A DNA stretch of 64,000 nt, taken from assembly GCF_963678635.1 (NCBI RefSeq), contig NC_087070.1, positions 43,942,988 through 44,006,987 of the forward strand, written 5' to 3'. Of the stretch, positions 1 through 11,826 are shown piece after piece. The position numbers were made by a program, and so were the translations under genes. Source of the stretch: Symsagittifera roscoffensis. Lineage: Eukaryota > Xenacoelomorpha > Acoela > Convolutidae. Positions within the stretch are counted from its first letter, which is position 1. The number at the start of each line of letters is the position of its first letter. The notes beneath the pieces were generated by a model. It was not told where the DNA came from and searched no databases. It saw nothing but the letters and a program-made list of their open reading frames with translations.

Positions 1-318
1 TGCTCTGGACAACGTGTCAATTTCTTTAGTCCTCCCAAGTTTCCGTGAGTAATCGCAATCAGTGTTAGAAGCCCATCTAACCGCAGGTTCTGGATTCTTT
101 CGGTGAGCAGCATCGCCGGTCCTTTCACGAAACTCTCTGCTCCAAACGTCACGAACAAGGCTAGTAGTTCCACTATTGACACTTCCACTACTGCTTGGAG
201 GAATTCCTTTATCAAGTAATGAGAGACTTTCGGGCAGACTTTGCCAAGAAGCACGCGGTCCATCCCGCTCCCAACCCTTCCAGCATGCTGTCCGTCAGTT
301 CAAAGCCTTCCTGTCCCT
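1..318 (-). pseudogene. Copy A second polyprotein, continuation into left edge
   Basis: The bases align to B around 23971-24290, within the conserved central region of the second polyprotein, including the part after the hydrophobic segment. A 5-nt insertion near 353-358 shifts the frame relative to the ORF at 319-1821, so the protein continues here in another frame. The rest lies outside the window. Confidence 0.7.
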
Positions 319-1902
319 TCACTTCCTGGGTCCAGAAGGTTTCCAGGGTAATCTGACCTGACACATTCTGTTTACAATTTCAGCGGTCTTTTCTTCGACA
401 TTTTCCGCCAGGTTCACCTCTTTTAACAAGTAGGCATGGATCTTCGTGATCATCACAGGGCCTTGCTCAAAAGCATCCGCACCCAATGCCGCTACTCGAG
501 GACTTAGGTGTAGCCACTGGTTGGCTTCCGGCTGGGTTCTCAAAACCATCGCCTCCAAATGAGCTCTAGTCTCTTGGGAATTTTTCCTTCTCGTGCTTTC
601 ACCTGTCACTTCCATTGCTCGGAACCATAAGTCGTTGGACATTGCTACGACCACTCGATGGTCGTCGTCTATTCCCGGTTTCAGTTTGAGCTGTCGACTG
701 AAATTGGACAGTTCAAACCCCAGCACCTCGTCCAACACTAACATGTGCATTGCATGGACCTTGAATCCTCTCATTGCGTTCGAGATATCTGACCACACTG
801 CCGGTAGTTCAGCCCTGAGTGGCCTCAGGTTCTCCATCTCTATCATGCGATTTGGGGCCGATATGATCACATCATATTTCCCTTCCGAAAGTAAGGTCAC
901 GATCGCATTCACGAATTTTAGTCCATCCGGGAGATATGCATACCCCGGAGACAACGCGAATACTACTCTCGGTGTCACCTTGGTGAACGACCCCTCCTTC
1001 GTCGCAACCACCACTTCACCCATCGACTCAAGGATTTCTTTTATCGCTGGCCACACAGCATTCTCTGCCTTTGTAGGATCTCTGAGTCTGCTCAGAAAAC
1101 CTCTACTGTGTAGATCGTCATTGATGCCAGCAAACACGATCGTAATTGGGTTCATGTTCGTCTGTCTTTGTACCCCTATAGCCAGAGATACCGATTGCAG
1201 TAGGTCCAGATCGACCGCTGCCAACATTATGACGTCCGGCCAAAACAGAGACTTGGAAGTATTCACGAACTCTGAATTCGCTACTATCATGATCTTGGCC
1301 TTCCTTGTTTCTGCTTTGTCGTAGGCGGCGAAGATGGTCTCATCTTTCTTTATCGCTTTCAATCCGTCGTATCTTTGGACATCACCATCTTGACTCACTA
1401 GTTTCGGGTATATTCTTTCCTTTACATGACCAGGGGGTGTCGTCAGCTGGCTGAACATCTTCACATGTTGTCCAATTGGCGCTCTCATCGTCAGAAATCT
1501 TCCTGGTCTCTCTTCCCAATTCCCCTCATCTTGATTCCACCTCACATTCTGCAATGGTCTCGCGTTCACTGGTCCCATTGTGTTATTAGAGGGCAGTCCC
1601 TCTAGGTCAGCAAATCTCAAGGCCGTCGTGGAACTGAAGTTTATGCTAGCGGCTATCAACCAGTCTACGCCTGTTATCGAGTACAGTCTGCTGACGGATA
1701 GCCTCGCTCCATTCAGCATCCTCCTTGCATCTTCGATGAAGCTCACCCTCTGGAGATCCAGCTTCATTAGTTCATCTTTGTATACATGCCAGGGAGATGG
1801 TATGGGCCTTGACCACATCAACGAGCCTCTGCCCGGGCGTCTCTCCTCTCGACTGGTACTTGTCGTCTCCGATCTCGTGTCCGATGTAGACGTGCTGGCT
1901 GT
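319..1902 (-). pseudogene. Copy A second polyprotein, degenerate SGNH-like domain 2
   Basis: A 500-codon open stretch homologous to the central part of B's 1576-codon ORF. An in-frame TAG at 1903-1905 separates it from the preceding stretch; the coding frame continues across it. Around 1250-1290 is a VANSEF block and around 1110-1140 an FAGINDDL block. Their order and spacing resemble blocks I and III of SGNH hydrolases (Ser, then GxND), followed by SPGYAYLPDGLKF. The stretch ends where the 5-nt insertion shifts the frame. The hydrolase assignment for this second domain is tentative; homology to B and C is certain. Confidence 0.7.
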
Positions 1903-2781
1903 CTATTCGATTGGGTTAACAGGTCCTAGTCTTCTCCGAGGATGAATGGTCCTCCTTACCGGTGCTTCTCCCAATCGATCTTGAACATCCGTCCTTTGAC
2001 CTGGTTCGCTGGAGCTCTGCTGTCTATAATTCGTGACGGCCGGGACCGTTCCCAAGCGTGTTTCCAGGCTAGGAGGCACAAAGGTGGTAATCACCGCGTC
2101 ATTCGATGCTCCTTCTTCCTTCAGCACTCCTGTGTCAAAGAGTTCTGCTTCTAACTCATCCAATCGCTCCTGGAAGACTCTGTTCAGCCAAACCTGTCCT
2201 TCTATGCTATCGAAGTGGATGCCGTCTGTGGTCAGCCTGGCCTGATCCATCGCTCTCAACTCATGTTCGATGTCCATGCGGATTACCCTTACGGCATTCC
2301 GACTTGCCAGATTCCTCAAAATATTGTTCCACCTGGCCACTCCTTTGTTGTGCCTTCTCCCTGCTGCTGTCAAGCTTCTTGCATTCATAGGCACACTGCA
2401 AACGGTCAGTACCGCGCAGTTGAACTTCTGCCAGAGAGTAGTGAACAAGCACACCATCATCGATTCCCATAGTGCTTCCTCCTCATCCGAATTTCTCGAG
2501 ATGTTGTTTGTTCCAACCTGGATCATCACACTGGGGATCCTCCCTGGATTCATTAGTTCCACCATCCGATATAACTGGGCTATAGTCGCTCCTCCGAAGG
2601 CCATCACCGTGGTGACCCAAGAGGTCCTCAAACTCGATAGTACTCTGACCAAGCTGTCTCCCAGTATCAGATGTGATGTCCCCAGCGGCGGTTGTTGCAG
2701 GTTTACTGCCGGGTTCCAAGTCGCTCGATTGAAGCAAGCTCTCGGATCTGTCTCCGGAACTCCCGTGAAGTTATATCTCAA
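1903..2781 (-). pseudogene. Copy A second polyprotein, SGNH/GDSL hydrolase domain 1
   Basis: The best preserved SGNH domain in the window. It shows LILGDSLVRVL (block I, nucleophile Ser), FGGATIAQL (block II, Gly), QVGTNN (block III, Asn) and DGIHFD (block V, Asp and His), in the order and spacing of GDSL-type esterases and acetylhydrolases. Unlike B and C, this copy is open across block III. It is bounded upstream by a CAA-to-TAA type stop (2782-2784) and downstream by a TAG. SGNH domains are known in ORF1 of CR1/L2 LINEs and in rotifer terminons. Here it sits downstream of a gypsy-type pol. Substrate is unknown. Confidence 0.8.
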
Positions 2782-3585
2782 TTAATTGTTCTTTCGTATG
2801 TCTATTACAAGTGACACTATCTTCGCTGGCATCTTCTGTATTCTTCTTTCTGGGGCCTTAGAGCTCCCCATTAGTGGCGTCACGTCGCTTATTCCCTGTC
2901 TGATCACGGTCTGGAAGAATCGTACTCTGCCCGTGTCATCGATCGTTCCATAGGGTGCAGTCACCCCGGAACCTGGCGCATTCTTGTTGGCGACCAGTCG
3001 TCCAGCTGTCTCTATCAGCTTCCTCACCGTTTGTTCCACGACGGGGACACCCAAGGTGTCACTAGGGTCCGGGATTGTCACTCGATCTGTTGCTGTCGGG
3101 AGCTGTGTCTCCGTTGTCTGACTCATTTCTCGAGGCGTCAAGAACTCCATCGGGGACTGCCCACGAGGAATACTCCTTGCAGGTATCACCTTCTCCACGG
3201 CCGTGGTCAGCGCCCTCCGTTCCGATCGCTCCTTGTAGTCCTGCCTCAAGCGCTCAATTTCTTGACCCTGCTTTTTGTTGCAGTCTTCGAACAATTTCTT
3301 CCATATGTCCCAATCTTCCTCCGTACTGAGCATGGTTTTGGTCATCTCGTCCAGCTCCCTTTTCGTTCTTTCCAGTTCGTCCTTCCTCCCATCCAGATCT
3401 TGCATGGTTTGGTTCGTCTGAACCTTCTGTTCTACTTTCGCCCTCTTTGGTGGCACAGCTGCTCTCAGTGGTGAACCAGACGAAGCAGCCTCGCTGTTCA
3501 TCTTCTGATGCATTCTCGTCAGCCCAGGTTTGGGCTTGGAGGGCATAGGCATTTCACCTGGTTGGTAAGTCCTAGAACTTCCCAA
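2782..3585 (-). pseudogene. Copy A second polyprotein, N-terminal coiled-coil region
   Basis: A 267-codon stretch with a proline-rich start (PGEMPMPSKPKP), then a heptad-like charged helix of about 80 residues (QDLDGRKDELERTKRELDEM onward), then a linker leading to the SGNH domain. It matches B 26700-27540 and, less closely, C 53500-54330. A 4-nt deletion near 3585-3600 separates it from the frame that precedes it, and a TAA at 2782-2784 ends it. The coiled coil suggests oligomerisation, which is inference. Confidence 0.72.
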
Positions 3586-3923
3586 TCCAGTTTCGCCAAG
3601 TCACTCCCTGAGAGAGCCCCGTTTCTCCACCTCATCAGTCTCATGTTCGGGCGGTCTAGTACTCTCCTCTCTCCATATGCTGCCATCAACAGGACTTCCA
3701 AGAAATCTCTCAACCTCGTCAAGGACAAGACCAGGTTCACTGGGTCCACGTGCTGCTTTTTCGTCGCCCTCGTTACCAAGAAGCATAGGTATTTTCCCGG
3801 TATTTGTGACGCCGCCGGAGGTAAGGCTGCTACGCCCCCTACTCCTGGTCGTTGCTTCCAAAGGAATTCCACGTTTTTGTATTCTCTCTTATAATCTGCC
3901 GCCAACGCTGTCCTAAAACTCAT
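3519..3923 (-). pseudogene. Accidental fusion: truncated Pol macro domain joined to second polyprotein
   Basis: The first part matches the Pol C-terminal macro-type domain (ADYKREYKNVEFLW ... LTRLRDFL). It then passes directly into EVLLMAAYGERRVLDR, which in B is codon 65 onward of the second polyprotein. The junction is near 3702-3706. Relative to B this deletes the last 50 or so Pol residues, the whole spacer and the start of the second frame. After about 30 residues a 4-nt deletion throws the frame. It is a rearrangement scar, not a designed gene. Confidence 0.8.
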
Positions 3924-6222
3924 ATCTGCTGTGATTGCTATCGCACATGTTCTATTTGTGAGTATGAAATCACTGTCTGTTAAAATTATGTTACTTGAAT
4001 ATTCATTTGGTAGATTAAAATATGACTCAACTACCCTCCCTATCTCAGGTTTCTTAGGTTCTTCGCCTGTTTCTGCTTGTAAGTCTCCTGTCTCTCTTGC
4101 TATTCTTAATTTTTTTAAATTAAATTTTCAGTGTGGGTAAGACCTACCCCCACTCCCCGGACAAAAATATCCATCGACGTCCCCGTCGATCGCATACCGG
4201 GTATCAAATCGAGGTTAGAAGCTGGAATGAGTAGTAGTCCTTCCTGGGCAGCCCAGGAAGGATCATCTCGTTCGGTCTGGATGTATTTCATGCTTTCACG
4301 ATCTACGTCTTGAATCGTGACGCTGGTCTCTTTAGGGTCTGATGTCATTTCGTTCAGCCCCTCCAAGACTCGCAGATTTGTGAGATTTTCTTCGTAGGAC
4401 TCCAATTGCTCCTCGTCGAATTCTACTTCGGGTTTCGACCTGTCCTCGATCCATTCCTGGTGGTGATCATCTACTATGTCGATGTCTTGTGAGACTGTTA
4501 TGCCTTCTAGACCCACCATTTCTTCCACTATCTTCTTCAGATCTATCCTATCCACCACAAAGTCGTCACCGTAAGGATTATATTTGACAGGATTCCTTCT
4601 GACGAGTCTGTATCGTGAACGGAAGATCCGGTTCCAAATTCTTGGGAACCTCTATCTGTTCGGGATCCTGCCAATCCTCCTCTGAGTAGGGTAAGGTTTC
4701 ATCGTCCGCTTCGATCACCTCGTTTGGATCCAGGTCCAGCGGTGTATCCGTTCCTTCCTCCACGACTTCGTTTCCATCGTTCTTCTTCCTGGTGCCCTTC
4801 TCGTTGACCTCACAAGCAGGATCCATCATTAGATAATCCCCTTCTTCCATGTCTGCAGGTATACACCAGAATTCTGTCGATGGATTGTGTGGCTTAATGT
4901 TCTCGTAGTGGGCGGCTCGGCCAGTACTCAGTCTATAAAAGCGTCCCTCCTGGTGCACCTCTGTAATCATGAAGGGTCTTTTTCACTTTTTTAGGAGCGT
5001 TTTTGTTCCTTTCGGTGGTATAATGATTTGAAATACTCATACGTAGTCTCCCACCGAGTAAGCTTTTGCACCAGCTGCTTTCTTGTCAAATTTTTTCCTC
5101 TGCCTTGCCTGTGCTTGCTGAGTATTTCGTCTACACAGATCGTTCAACTCCTGTTGACGTCTGATCACATCCCTCACGTAGACCTGTGGAGACGTTTTCT
5201 TTCCCTCATATTCTGGGTAGAAAAAGGTTAAGGGTAAAGATTTTTCGTGTGCAGTTAGCATCATGTGTGGACTGACTCCGGTGGTGGAGTGTTGCGTGCT
5301 ATTATAGGCTCCCATCACCTGTGGAAGGTACCTGTCCCAATCGGTCATGTACCTGGAACAATATACTCTCAGCATCGACACTAACGTCCTATTCTTTCTT
5401 TCCACTAAGCCATTCGTCTGGGGGGTTGTATGTCGTCGAGTGAGCCTGAGCAACCTGTGAGCGTCTCATAAGCTCTTTCGTAAGCTCTCCTACGAAAGCT
5501 GTTCCATTATCCGATTGAAACGTCAACGGGCAACCATGTCTCGCTAACCACGTATTGATCAGGTGGTCGCATGTCTCTTCCGCCGAGGCAGTTATGCAGG
5601 GCACGGCCTCTGCATACTTCGTAAAATGATCTATCATGACCAACACCTGATTGTAACCACTGTCTGTCATGCATATATTTTGATGATAAATCTGCACCAA
5701 CTCGTTAATTTCAGATGACTCAAACGACTGCAAGGGAAATTGCAATTTCCTTGGATCCTTGACCTGTTGGCGTGACAGACATGCTGTTACCCACTTCTCG
5801 CATGCCTTTTTCATTCCATGCCACTCAAAGCTTTTCAGGATCCTCTGGTATACTTTGTCGATTCCCTGATGGCCCATCTGATCATGTGACCTGAATAAAA
5901 GTTCTGTCTGATAGAGTTGCGGCAACACATTCGCATTATATATGTACAAGACTTTGTCCTCTTCTCTTCTCTTGCAAGCCACAATTCCGTCCTTTCTCAG
6001 ATATAACCTTCCCTCTTTCTGCATAGAGTACTGTCTCAGAATGCGGTAACTGTCTTCTTCCAGATCCCCTTTGTCCGGAGCTCCATTTTTGATCCACTTT
6101 TTCAGGTTGTTCTTCATGCGGTCCTTTCTCTGTGCTCTTAGTAGGTCCGAGAGTCTGTATCTTGCCTTCAAGTACGTCTTCATGTCCCTCATCTGACTAT
6201 TCAGCTCGTTGGGCTGGTGTGT
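3705..6222 (-). repeat. Duplicated pol segment of copy A, first copy
   Basis: It matches 6414-8931 at a constant offset of 2709. From about 3705 to 5930 the two are almost identical and share the same damage (an extra base near 5411/8120, a truncated GPF-MITEV junction near 4975/7684). From 5930 to 6222 they differ at around 15% of sites. The upstream end joins a point about 30 bp beyond the true pol stop (6252). Confidence 0.88.
4115..4970 (-). pseudogene. Copy A duplicate: Pol C-terminal linker fragments
   Basis: Two adjacent open stretches (4578-4970 and 4115-4558) match the region between integrase and macro domain in B. The first starts MITEVHQEGRFYRLSTGRAA, the integrase C-terminal SH3-like part. 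The second is acidic and ends IFVRGVGVGLTHTENLI. A frameshift near 4560-4600 removes the residues that link them in B. The CTCCCCGGAC motif lies at 4153-4162 and a perfect hairpin at 4173-4190. Confidence 0.7.
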
Positions 6223-6246
6223 GTGTCTTCTAACACCCTCTCGCAC
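5037..6246 (-). pseudogene. Copy A duplicate: integrase
   Basis: Two overlapping frames (5389-6246 and 5037-5453) cover an integrase: HHCC region (SHDQMGHQGIDKV ... CLSRQQ), catalytic core with MIDHFTKYAEAVP and FQSDNGTAFV, then NGLVERKNRTLV. A one-base insertion near 5411 splits the core before the Glu. The last zinc ligand is Arg (CLSR) instead of Cys. The same faults occur in the second copy, so they predate the duplication or were copied by conversion. Confidence 0.8.
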
Positions 6247-6251
6247 GTCAC

Positions 6252-6614
6252 TCAGCCTATACTTAGGTAATATTTCTTATGTAGATATACTTGTATATTA
6301 GTATCAGAGAATATCACGTGTACAAGTGCGTACAATTCCCGAGGTTGCAGTCGTCCTCTGTTTGGATCGTACACTGGAAGCGAGAGCTCCTTCACGTCCA
6401 TTTCCACGAGGAAATCTCTCAACCTCGTCAAGGACAAGACTAGGTTCACTGGGTCCACGTGCTGCTTTTTCGTCGCCCTCGTTACCAAGAAGCATAGGTA
6501 TTTTCCCGGTATTTGTGACGCCGCCGGAGGTAAGGCTGCTACGCCCCCTACTCCTGGTCGTTGCTTCCAAAGGAATTCCACGTTTTTGTATTCTCTCTTA
6601 TAATCTGCCGCCAA
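6252..6614 (-). pseudogene. Copy A native Pol C-terminus, macro-type domain
   Basis: About 120 codons ending at the pol stop (TGA at 6252-6254). It resembles OARD1/TARG1-like macro domains: an initial strand and ITAD-type turn just upstream, then a basic helix (ADYKREYKNVEF), PGKYLCFLVTR, LTRLRDFL, LSLPVYDPNRGRL, ELYALVHVIF and IQVYL. This is the only A copy with the domain end preserved. ADP-ribose binding or hydrolysis is inferred from fold resemblance only. Confidence 0.65.
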
Positions 6615-6823
6615 CGCTGTCCTAAAACTGATATCTGCTGTGATTGCTATCGCACATGTTCTATTTGTGAGTATGAAATCACTGTCTGTTAAAATTATGT
6701 TACTTGAATATTCATTTGGTAGGTTAAAATATGACTCAACTACCCTCCCTATCTCAGGTTTCTTAGGTTCTTCGCCTGTTTCTGCTTCTAAGTCTCCTGT
6801 CTCTCTTGCTATTCTTAATTTTT

Positions 6824-7679
6824 TTAAATTAAATTTTCAGTGTGGGTAAGACCTACCCCCACTCCCCGGACAAAAATATCCATCGACGTCCCCGTCGATC
6901 GCATACCGGGTATCAAATCGAGGTTAGAAGCTGGAATGAGTAGTAGTCCTTCCTGGGCAGCCCAGGAAGGATCATCTCGTTCGGTCTGGATGTATTTCAT
7001 GCTTTCACGATCTACGTCTTGAATCGTGACGCTGGTCTCTTTAGGGTCTGATGTCATTTCGTTCAGCCCCTCCAAGACTCGCAGATTTGTGAGATTTTCT
7101 TCGTAGGACTCCAATTGCTCCTCGTCGAATTCTACTTCGGGTTTCGACCTGTCCTCGATCCATTCCTGGTGGTGATCATCTACTATGTCGATGTCTTGTG
7201 AGACTGTTATGCCTTCTAGACCCACCATTTCTTCCACTATCTTCTTCAGATCTATCCTATCCACCACAAAGTCGTCACCGTAAGGATTATATTTGACAGG
7301 ATTCCTTCTGACGAGTCTGTATCGTGAACGGAAGATCCGGTTCCAAATTCTTGGGAACCTCTATCTGTTCGGGATCCTGCCAATCCTCCTCTGAGTAGGG
7401 TAAGGTTTCATCGTCCGCTTCGATCACCTCGTTTGGATCCAGGTCCAGCGGTGTATCCGTTCCTTCCTCCACGACTTCGTTTCCATCGCTCTTCTTCCTG
7501 GTGCCCTTCTCGTTGACCTCACAAGCAGGATCCATCATTAGATAATCCCCTTCTTCCATGTCTGCAGGTATACACCAGAATTCTGTCGATGGATTGTGTG
7601 GCTTAATGTTCTCGTAGTGGGCGGCTCGGCCAGTACTCAGTCTATAAAAGCGTCCCTCCTGGTGCACCTCTGTAATCAT
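6824..7679 (-). pseudogene. Copy A native: Pol linker fragments after integrase
   Basis: The counterpart of 4115-4970, with two open stretches (7287-7679 and 6824-7267) and the same frame break between them. It carries the CTCCCCGGAC motif at 6862-6871. Apart from one Asn-to-Ser type change the protein matches its duplicate. Confidence 0.7.
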
Positions 7680-7745
7680 GAAGGGTCTTTTTCACTTTTT
7701 TAGGAGCGTTTTTGTTCCTTTCGGTGGTATAATGATTTGAAATAC

Positions 7746-8709
7746 TCATACGTAGTCTCCCACCGAGTAAGCTTTTGCACCAGCTGCTTTCTTGTCAAAT
7801 TTTTTCCTCTGCCTTGCCTGTGCTTGCTGAGTATTTCGTCTACACAGATCGTTCAACTCCTGTTGACGTCTGATCACATCCCTCACGTAGACCTGTGGAG
7901 ACGTTTTCTTTCCCTCATATTCTGGGTAGAAAAAGGTTAAGGGTAAAGATTTTTCGTGTGCAGTTAGCATCATGTGTGGACTGACTCCGGTGGTGGAGTG
8001 TTGCGTGCTATTATAGGCTCCCATCACCTGTGGAAGGTACCTGTCCCAATCGGTCATGTACCTGGAACAATATACTCTCAGCATCGACACTAACGTCCTA
8101 TTCTTTCTTTCCACTAAGCCATTCGTCTGGGGGGTTGTATGTCGTCGAGTGAGCCTGAGCAACCTGTGAGCGTCTCATAAGCTCTTTCGTAAGCTCTCCT
8201 ACGAAAGCTGTTCCATTATCCGATTGAAACGTCAACGGGCAACCATGTCTCGCTAACCACGTATTGATCAGGTGGTCGCATGTCTCTTCCGCCGAGGCAG
8301 TTATGCAGGGCACGGCCTCTGCATACTTCGTAAAATGATCTATCATGACCAACACCTGATTGTAACCACTGTCTGTCATGCATATATTTTGATGATAAAT
8401 CTGCACCAACTCGTTAATTTCAGATGACTCGATCGACTGCAAGGGAAATTGCAATTTCCTTGGATACTTGACCTGTTGGCGTGACAGACATGATATTACC
8501 CACTTCTCGCATGCCTTTTTCATTCCATGCCACTCAAAGCTTTTCAGGATCCTCTGGTATACTTTGTCGATTCCCTGATGGCCCATCTGATCATGTGAAC
8601 TGAATAAAAGTTCTATCTGATAGAGTTGCGGCAACACTATCGCGTCATACTTATATAGGACTCTGTCTTCTTCTCTTCTTTTGCAAGCCACAATCCCGTC
8701 CTTGTTCAA
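7746..8709 (-). pseudogene. Copy A native: integrase
   Basis: Two overlapping frames (8098-8709, 7746-8162) encode the HHCC region, the D,D part of the core, and in the other frame the Glu (NGLVERKNRTLV) and C-terminal part. It carries the same one-base insertion and the same CLSR change as the duplicate. It continues upstream in pol at 8736 after a frameshift near 8720. Confidence 0.8.
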
Positions 8710-8735
8710 ATATAACCTCCCTTCTTCTGCATGAA

Positions 8736-10703
8736 TTACTGTCTCAGGATACGATAACTATCTTCCTCGAGGTCCCCTTTATCCGGAGAACCATTCTCGA
8801 TCCGCATTTTTAGGTTGCTTGTCATGCGATCATTTCTCTGCGCCCTGAGAATATCCGAGAGTCTGTATCTTGCCTTCAAGTACGTCTTCATGACCCTCAT
8901 CTGACTATTCAGCTCATTGGGCTGGTGTGTGTCTTCTTCCATCTTAACGCACCAAATCTTCGCCAGCGGCTGTGTTTCTTGCTTGAACGGCTGAAGATCA
9001 GTCCTGACTACCTCTTTTTGTGGCAACAGACTTATCGAACGTTTCGATACCGCTATTGTCTCCAAATCATCCGCTGCGTTGTCAAAGACTCTTTCGCTTG
9101 GTATAAGGTAGCGATCACTGTCAGGATCCTGGTACACCTCTCTGTCCAGATCCCTTGCACGAGTTTTCACTAGTAGTGTGTGGATCGCTAGTTCGAACAG
9201 TTCTGATCCCGAGCTCGAGTTCCTGTCTGAATAGGTGTCAATTCCTGAGTTTCGGGAATTTTCATCTGTTGAAGAGGTTGTGATGGAGTCGGCACGCTCC
9301 TCCAGATCATGTCTGTGCCTTCTTCGCATCCATCTGAACTCCCCGGACAAAACCTTGTTCCCTAGGTCCTGTTTCTCATCAGGAACTTTTTCATCTATCT
9401 CAGACTCCCCGGACAAACTTTCTTGTCCCGTGTGTTGATCTTGTACTCGCTGGCTCCTCTCATTAATCGTCTCCCCGGACAAACAATCTTGCAGCAGGTT
9501 TTTTTCTACCATCTCACCTTCTTTATCCTGGTCCACAAAGGTAACGGTTTTCCTTCGCGTACTGCTTCCCTGTTCTTTCCGTCCGTAAGAAGTACTGGTT
9601 AAAACCTCGCGTGGTATTGAGGATACTAGTTGCTGAACTATTGTCCTACAATCCCTCTCGTTCTCTTCGTGTTGTCGTCTGGACGGCATGATCTTCACCT
9701 TCTCCCTGATTGTTAGTGAAGCCACTGCTGCTGTCCACTCGGGGTCATCTCTGGTCACTTCTCTTTCTAACATTCCACCCAGCATCCGCATCACTTGCGG
9801 TGCGACCTGCACCGTTTTGTCCAGTAATGAGAGGCTGCTTATGTTCATGCGAGAGAGTTCCTGCTGGACCAGGTTTGAGCGCAGCAACAGATCCAAGGGC
9901 ACTGGGTCCCTTTTGGATAGGATTTTTATCTCGGCTGCTTTTTCGACAGGTAACTCAGGATGCCCTGGAATTGGATGTCCAGACTTATCTAACCATCTCG
10001 TTAAGGGAAGCGCTTCATAAGTTTCTTTGTCCAGAAACGAGAATCCCTCCTTTGTTTCTGCTTGATTGGCTTGCTTCTGCTCCAATCTTTCATAGAACTC
10101 AGTTTTCTTACTGAGGCTGTCAGCATTCTGGTGTTTGTCACGCATCCTGTGCTCGATTATCATGTGGTAGCCATCCAATCTCACTATCCATCTACCAATA
10201 TAACTCTGATCCATCGAGTAGGTCTTCAACCAGGATAACGCTCTGTTGTCCACGCGTAACTTGAAGGGAGCGCTCCCCAAGTATGCACGGTACTTTTCCA
10301 CGAAAATGACTACTGCAAACAATTCTGCTTTTGGTGCGCCATATTTCATCTCAGTGTCACTCAAGACCTTGCTGCCGTATGCAATGGGACGGAGAACCGC
10401 TTTTCCATTCCATTCCTGCTCCTGATGCAATATTCCTGAGATGGCCACTACCGATGCGTCTGTGTCAAGAACATGCAAGCCCTTTTCTGTAGGCATGCCT
10501 AGCACTGGAGCTTCGCACAGTTCCCGCTTTATGTTCTCGAAGGCAACCTGTGCCTCATCGTTCCATTCCAACTTTTTCCCTTTGTTGCGCATCAGCTTCT
10601 GCATCGGATACACCTTGTCCGCATATCTTTTATGAACTCCCGGTAGTAATTGGCAAACCCTAGGAAGCTCAGGAGCTGTGTGTCCGTTCTGGGAGCCTTC
10701 CAT
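8736..10703 (-). pseudogene. Copy A: RNase H and RNase H-integrase linker
   Basis: A 655-codon stretch. The first 200 residues are the end of RT and RNase H (VLDTDASVVAISGIL intact, AELFAVVIFVEKYRAYL, VDNRALSWL). Next comes a domain rich in charged residues, then an acidic, probably disordered linker holding three LSGE tetrapeptides, each coded by TTGTCCGGGGAG (9339-9348, 9405-9414, 9471-9480 contain the core 10-mer). The end leads into integrase (DTHQPNELNSQMRVMKTYLK). Confidence 0.82.
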
Positions 10704-11481
10704 GTCAACACTGCTTCTACTGCTTCCGGGTCCGGCCTCACACCATGCCTGTCCACCATTCTTCCCAGGTACTTGATTGAATCCCTAAGGATTTCACATT
10801 TCGATGGTTTGCACTTCAAGCCTGCTCTTTTCATGCATCCAAAGACCTCATCGAGCCAATCAATATGAACTTCCAGGGTTGGTGTCGCTATGACCACGTC
10901 GTCCACGTAACACATCACAAGGTTCCCGTACTTCTTTGTCACTCTGGTCAAAGCCTGAGCCATCAGTCTTTGAAAAGTGGCCGTTGCATTACACAAGCCG
11001 AGGGGCATCTTCTTCCATTGGTACAATCCCATTCGCACGCGAATCCGGTTTTCTCTCTATCCTTTTTCCGCAGAGGGACCTGCCAGAAGGCCGAACCCAA
11101 TTCCAGTGTTGTGAAGAACTTGGCATCACCAAGTTTGGAGAGGCTCTCGTCTATTCGCGGTATCGGGTACGCATCTTTTATCGTCACCGCGTTCAAATAG
11201 CGAAAGTCGCAACAAAATCTTAGCTGCCCCCCTTTCTTTTTCGCCATTACCACCCCGCAAGCTAACGGCGACTTCGAGGGTTCTATCATGTCGTATTCGA
11301 GCAGCATTTCGATTTCCGCTCGGCACGCTTCCGACTTGTGTGGCGTCATTCGTCTCGCGCTTTCTCTGTGCGGAACGGCACCTTCTTCCAATTCAATTTC
11401 GTGTTCGACGAAGTTACAGCAACCGATATCCGCTTTATGTTTTGAAAATACATCTGCGTTCCGATTTAAAACGTCCCGCAA
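10592..11481 (-). pseudogene. Copy A: reverse transcriptase
   Basis: Two frames (10963-11481 and 10592-11038) together cover RT: KKKGGQLRFCCDFRYLN, AYPIPRIDESL, the first catalytic block (TLELGSAFWQ, where B and C have TLDLGSAFWQ), MPLGLCNATATFQRLM and YVDDVVIATP with both aspartates. A frameshift near 11030 separates palm blocks A and B. The Asp-to-Glu change in block A and the shift would abolish activity. Confidence 0.85.
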
Positions 11482-11826
11482 TTTTTCGAAATCTCCCTCA
11501 CCTATTTTCCCCTTTTAAATGTTCTATCTCTGGCAAAACCGGTTTGTCAGATTCTAGTTCGTATGACGAGGGGCGTTTCGGAAAATTCGAGCAGCTCGAT
11601 AAGCCGTCGTCAGTTTCGGATTTCATTGAAAACAATTTATGAATAGATTTTAATTCATTAATACTCTCAAAAATTTTACGTTGGCAAGATAAGGACAGTC
11701 TTTCACCTTATGTTTCTTCAAGTTTTGTGTCTCCTCATAGTCGGTCCTCATCGGCAAAGCGTAACCAAGCTTCTTTCCACGCTGGATTGAAACCGTGGTG
11801 TCCAGTGTGTTCAATAACACACTGAC

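Larger units (their letters stand above)
6414..8931 (-). repeat. Duplicated pol segment of copy A, native copy
   Basis: The resident copy, continuous with RT/RNase H upstream and with the true end of Pol (6252) downstream. Its partner lies 2709 bp to the left. Confidence 0.88.

Noticed and set aside
593..1324. Long plus-strand frame opposite the second polyprotein, also present in B at 24555-25286
   Set aside because: It mirrors the codon pattern of the conserved minus-strand protein. No domain is recognisable, and its conservation is explained by the sense protein.
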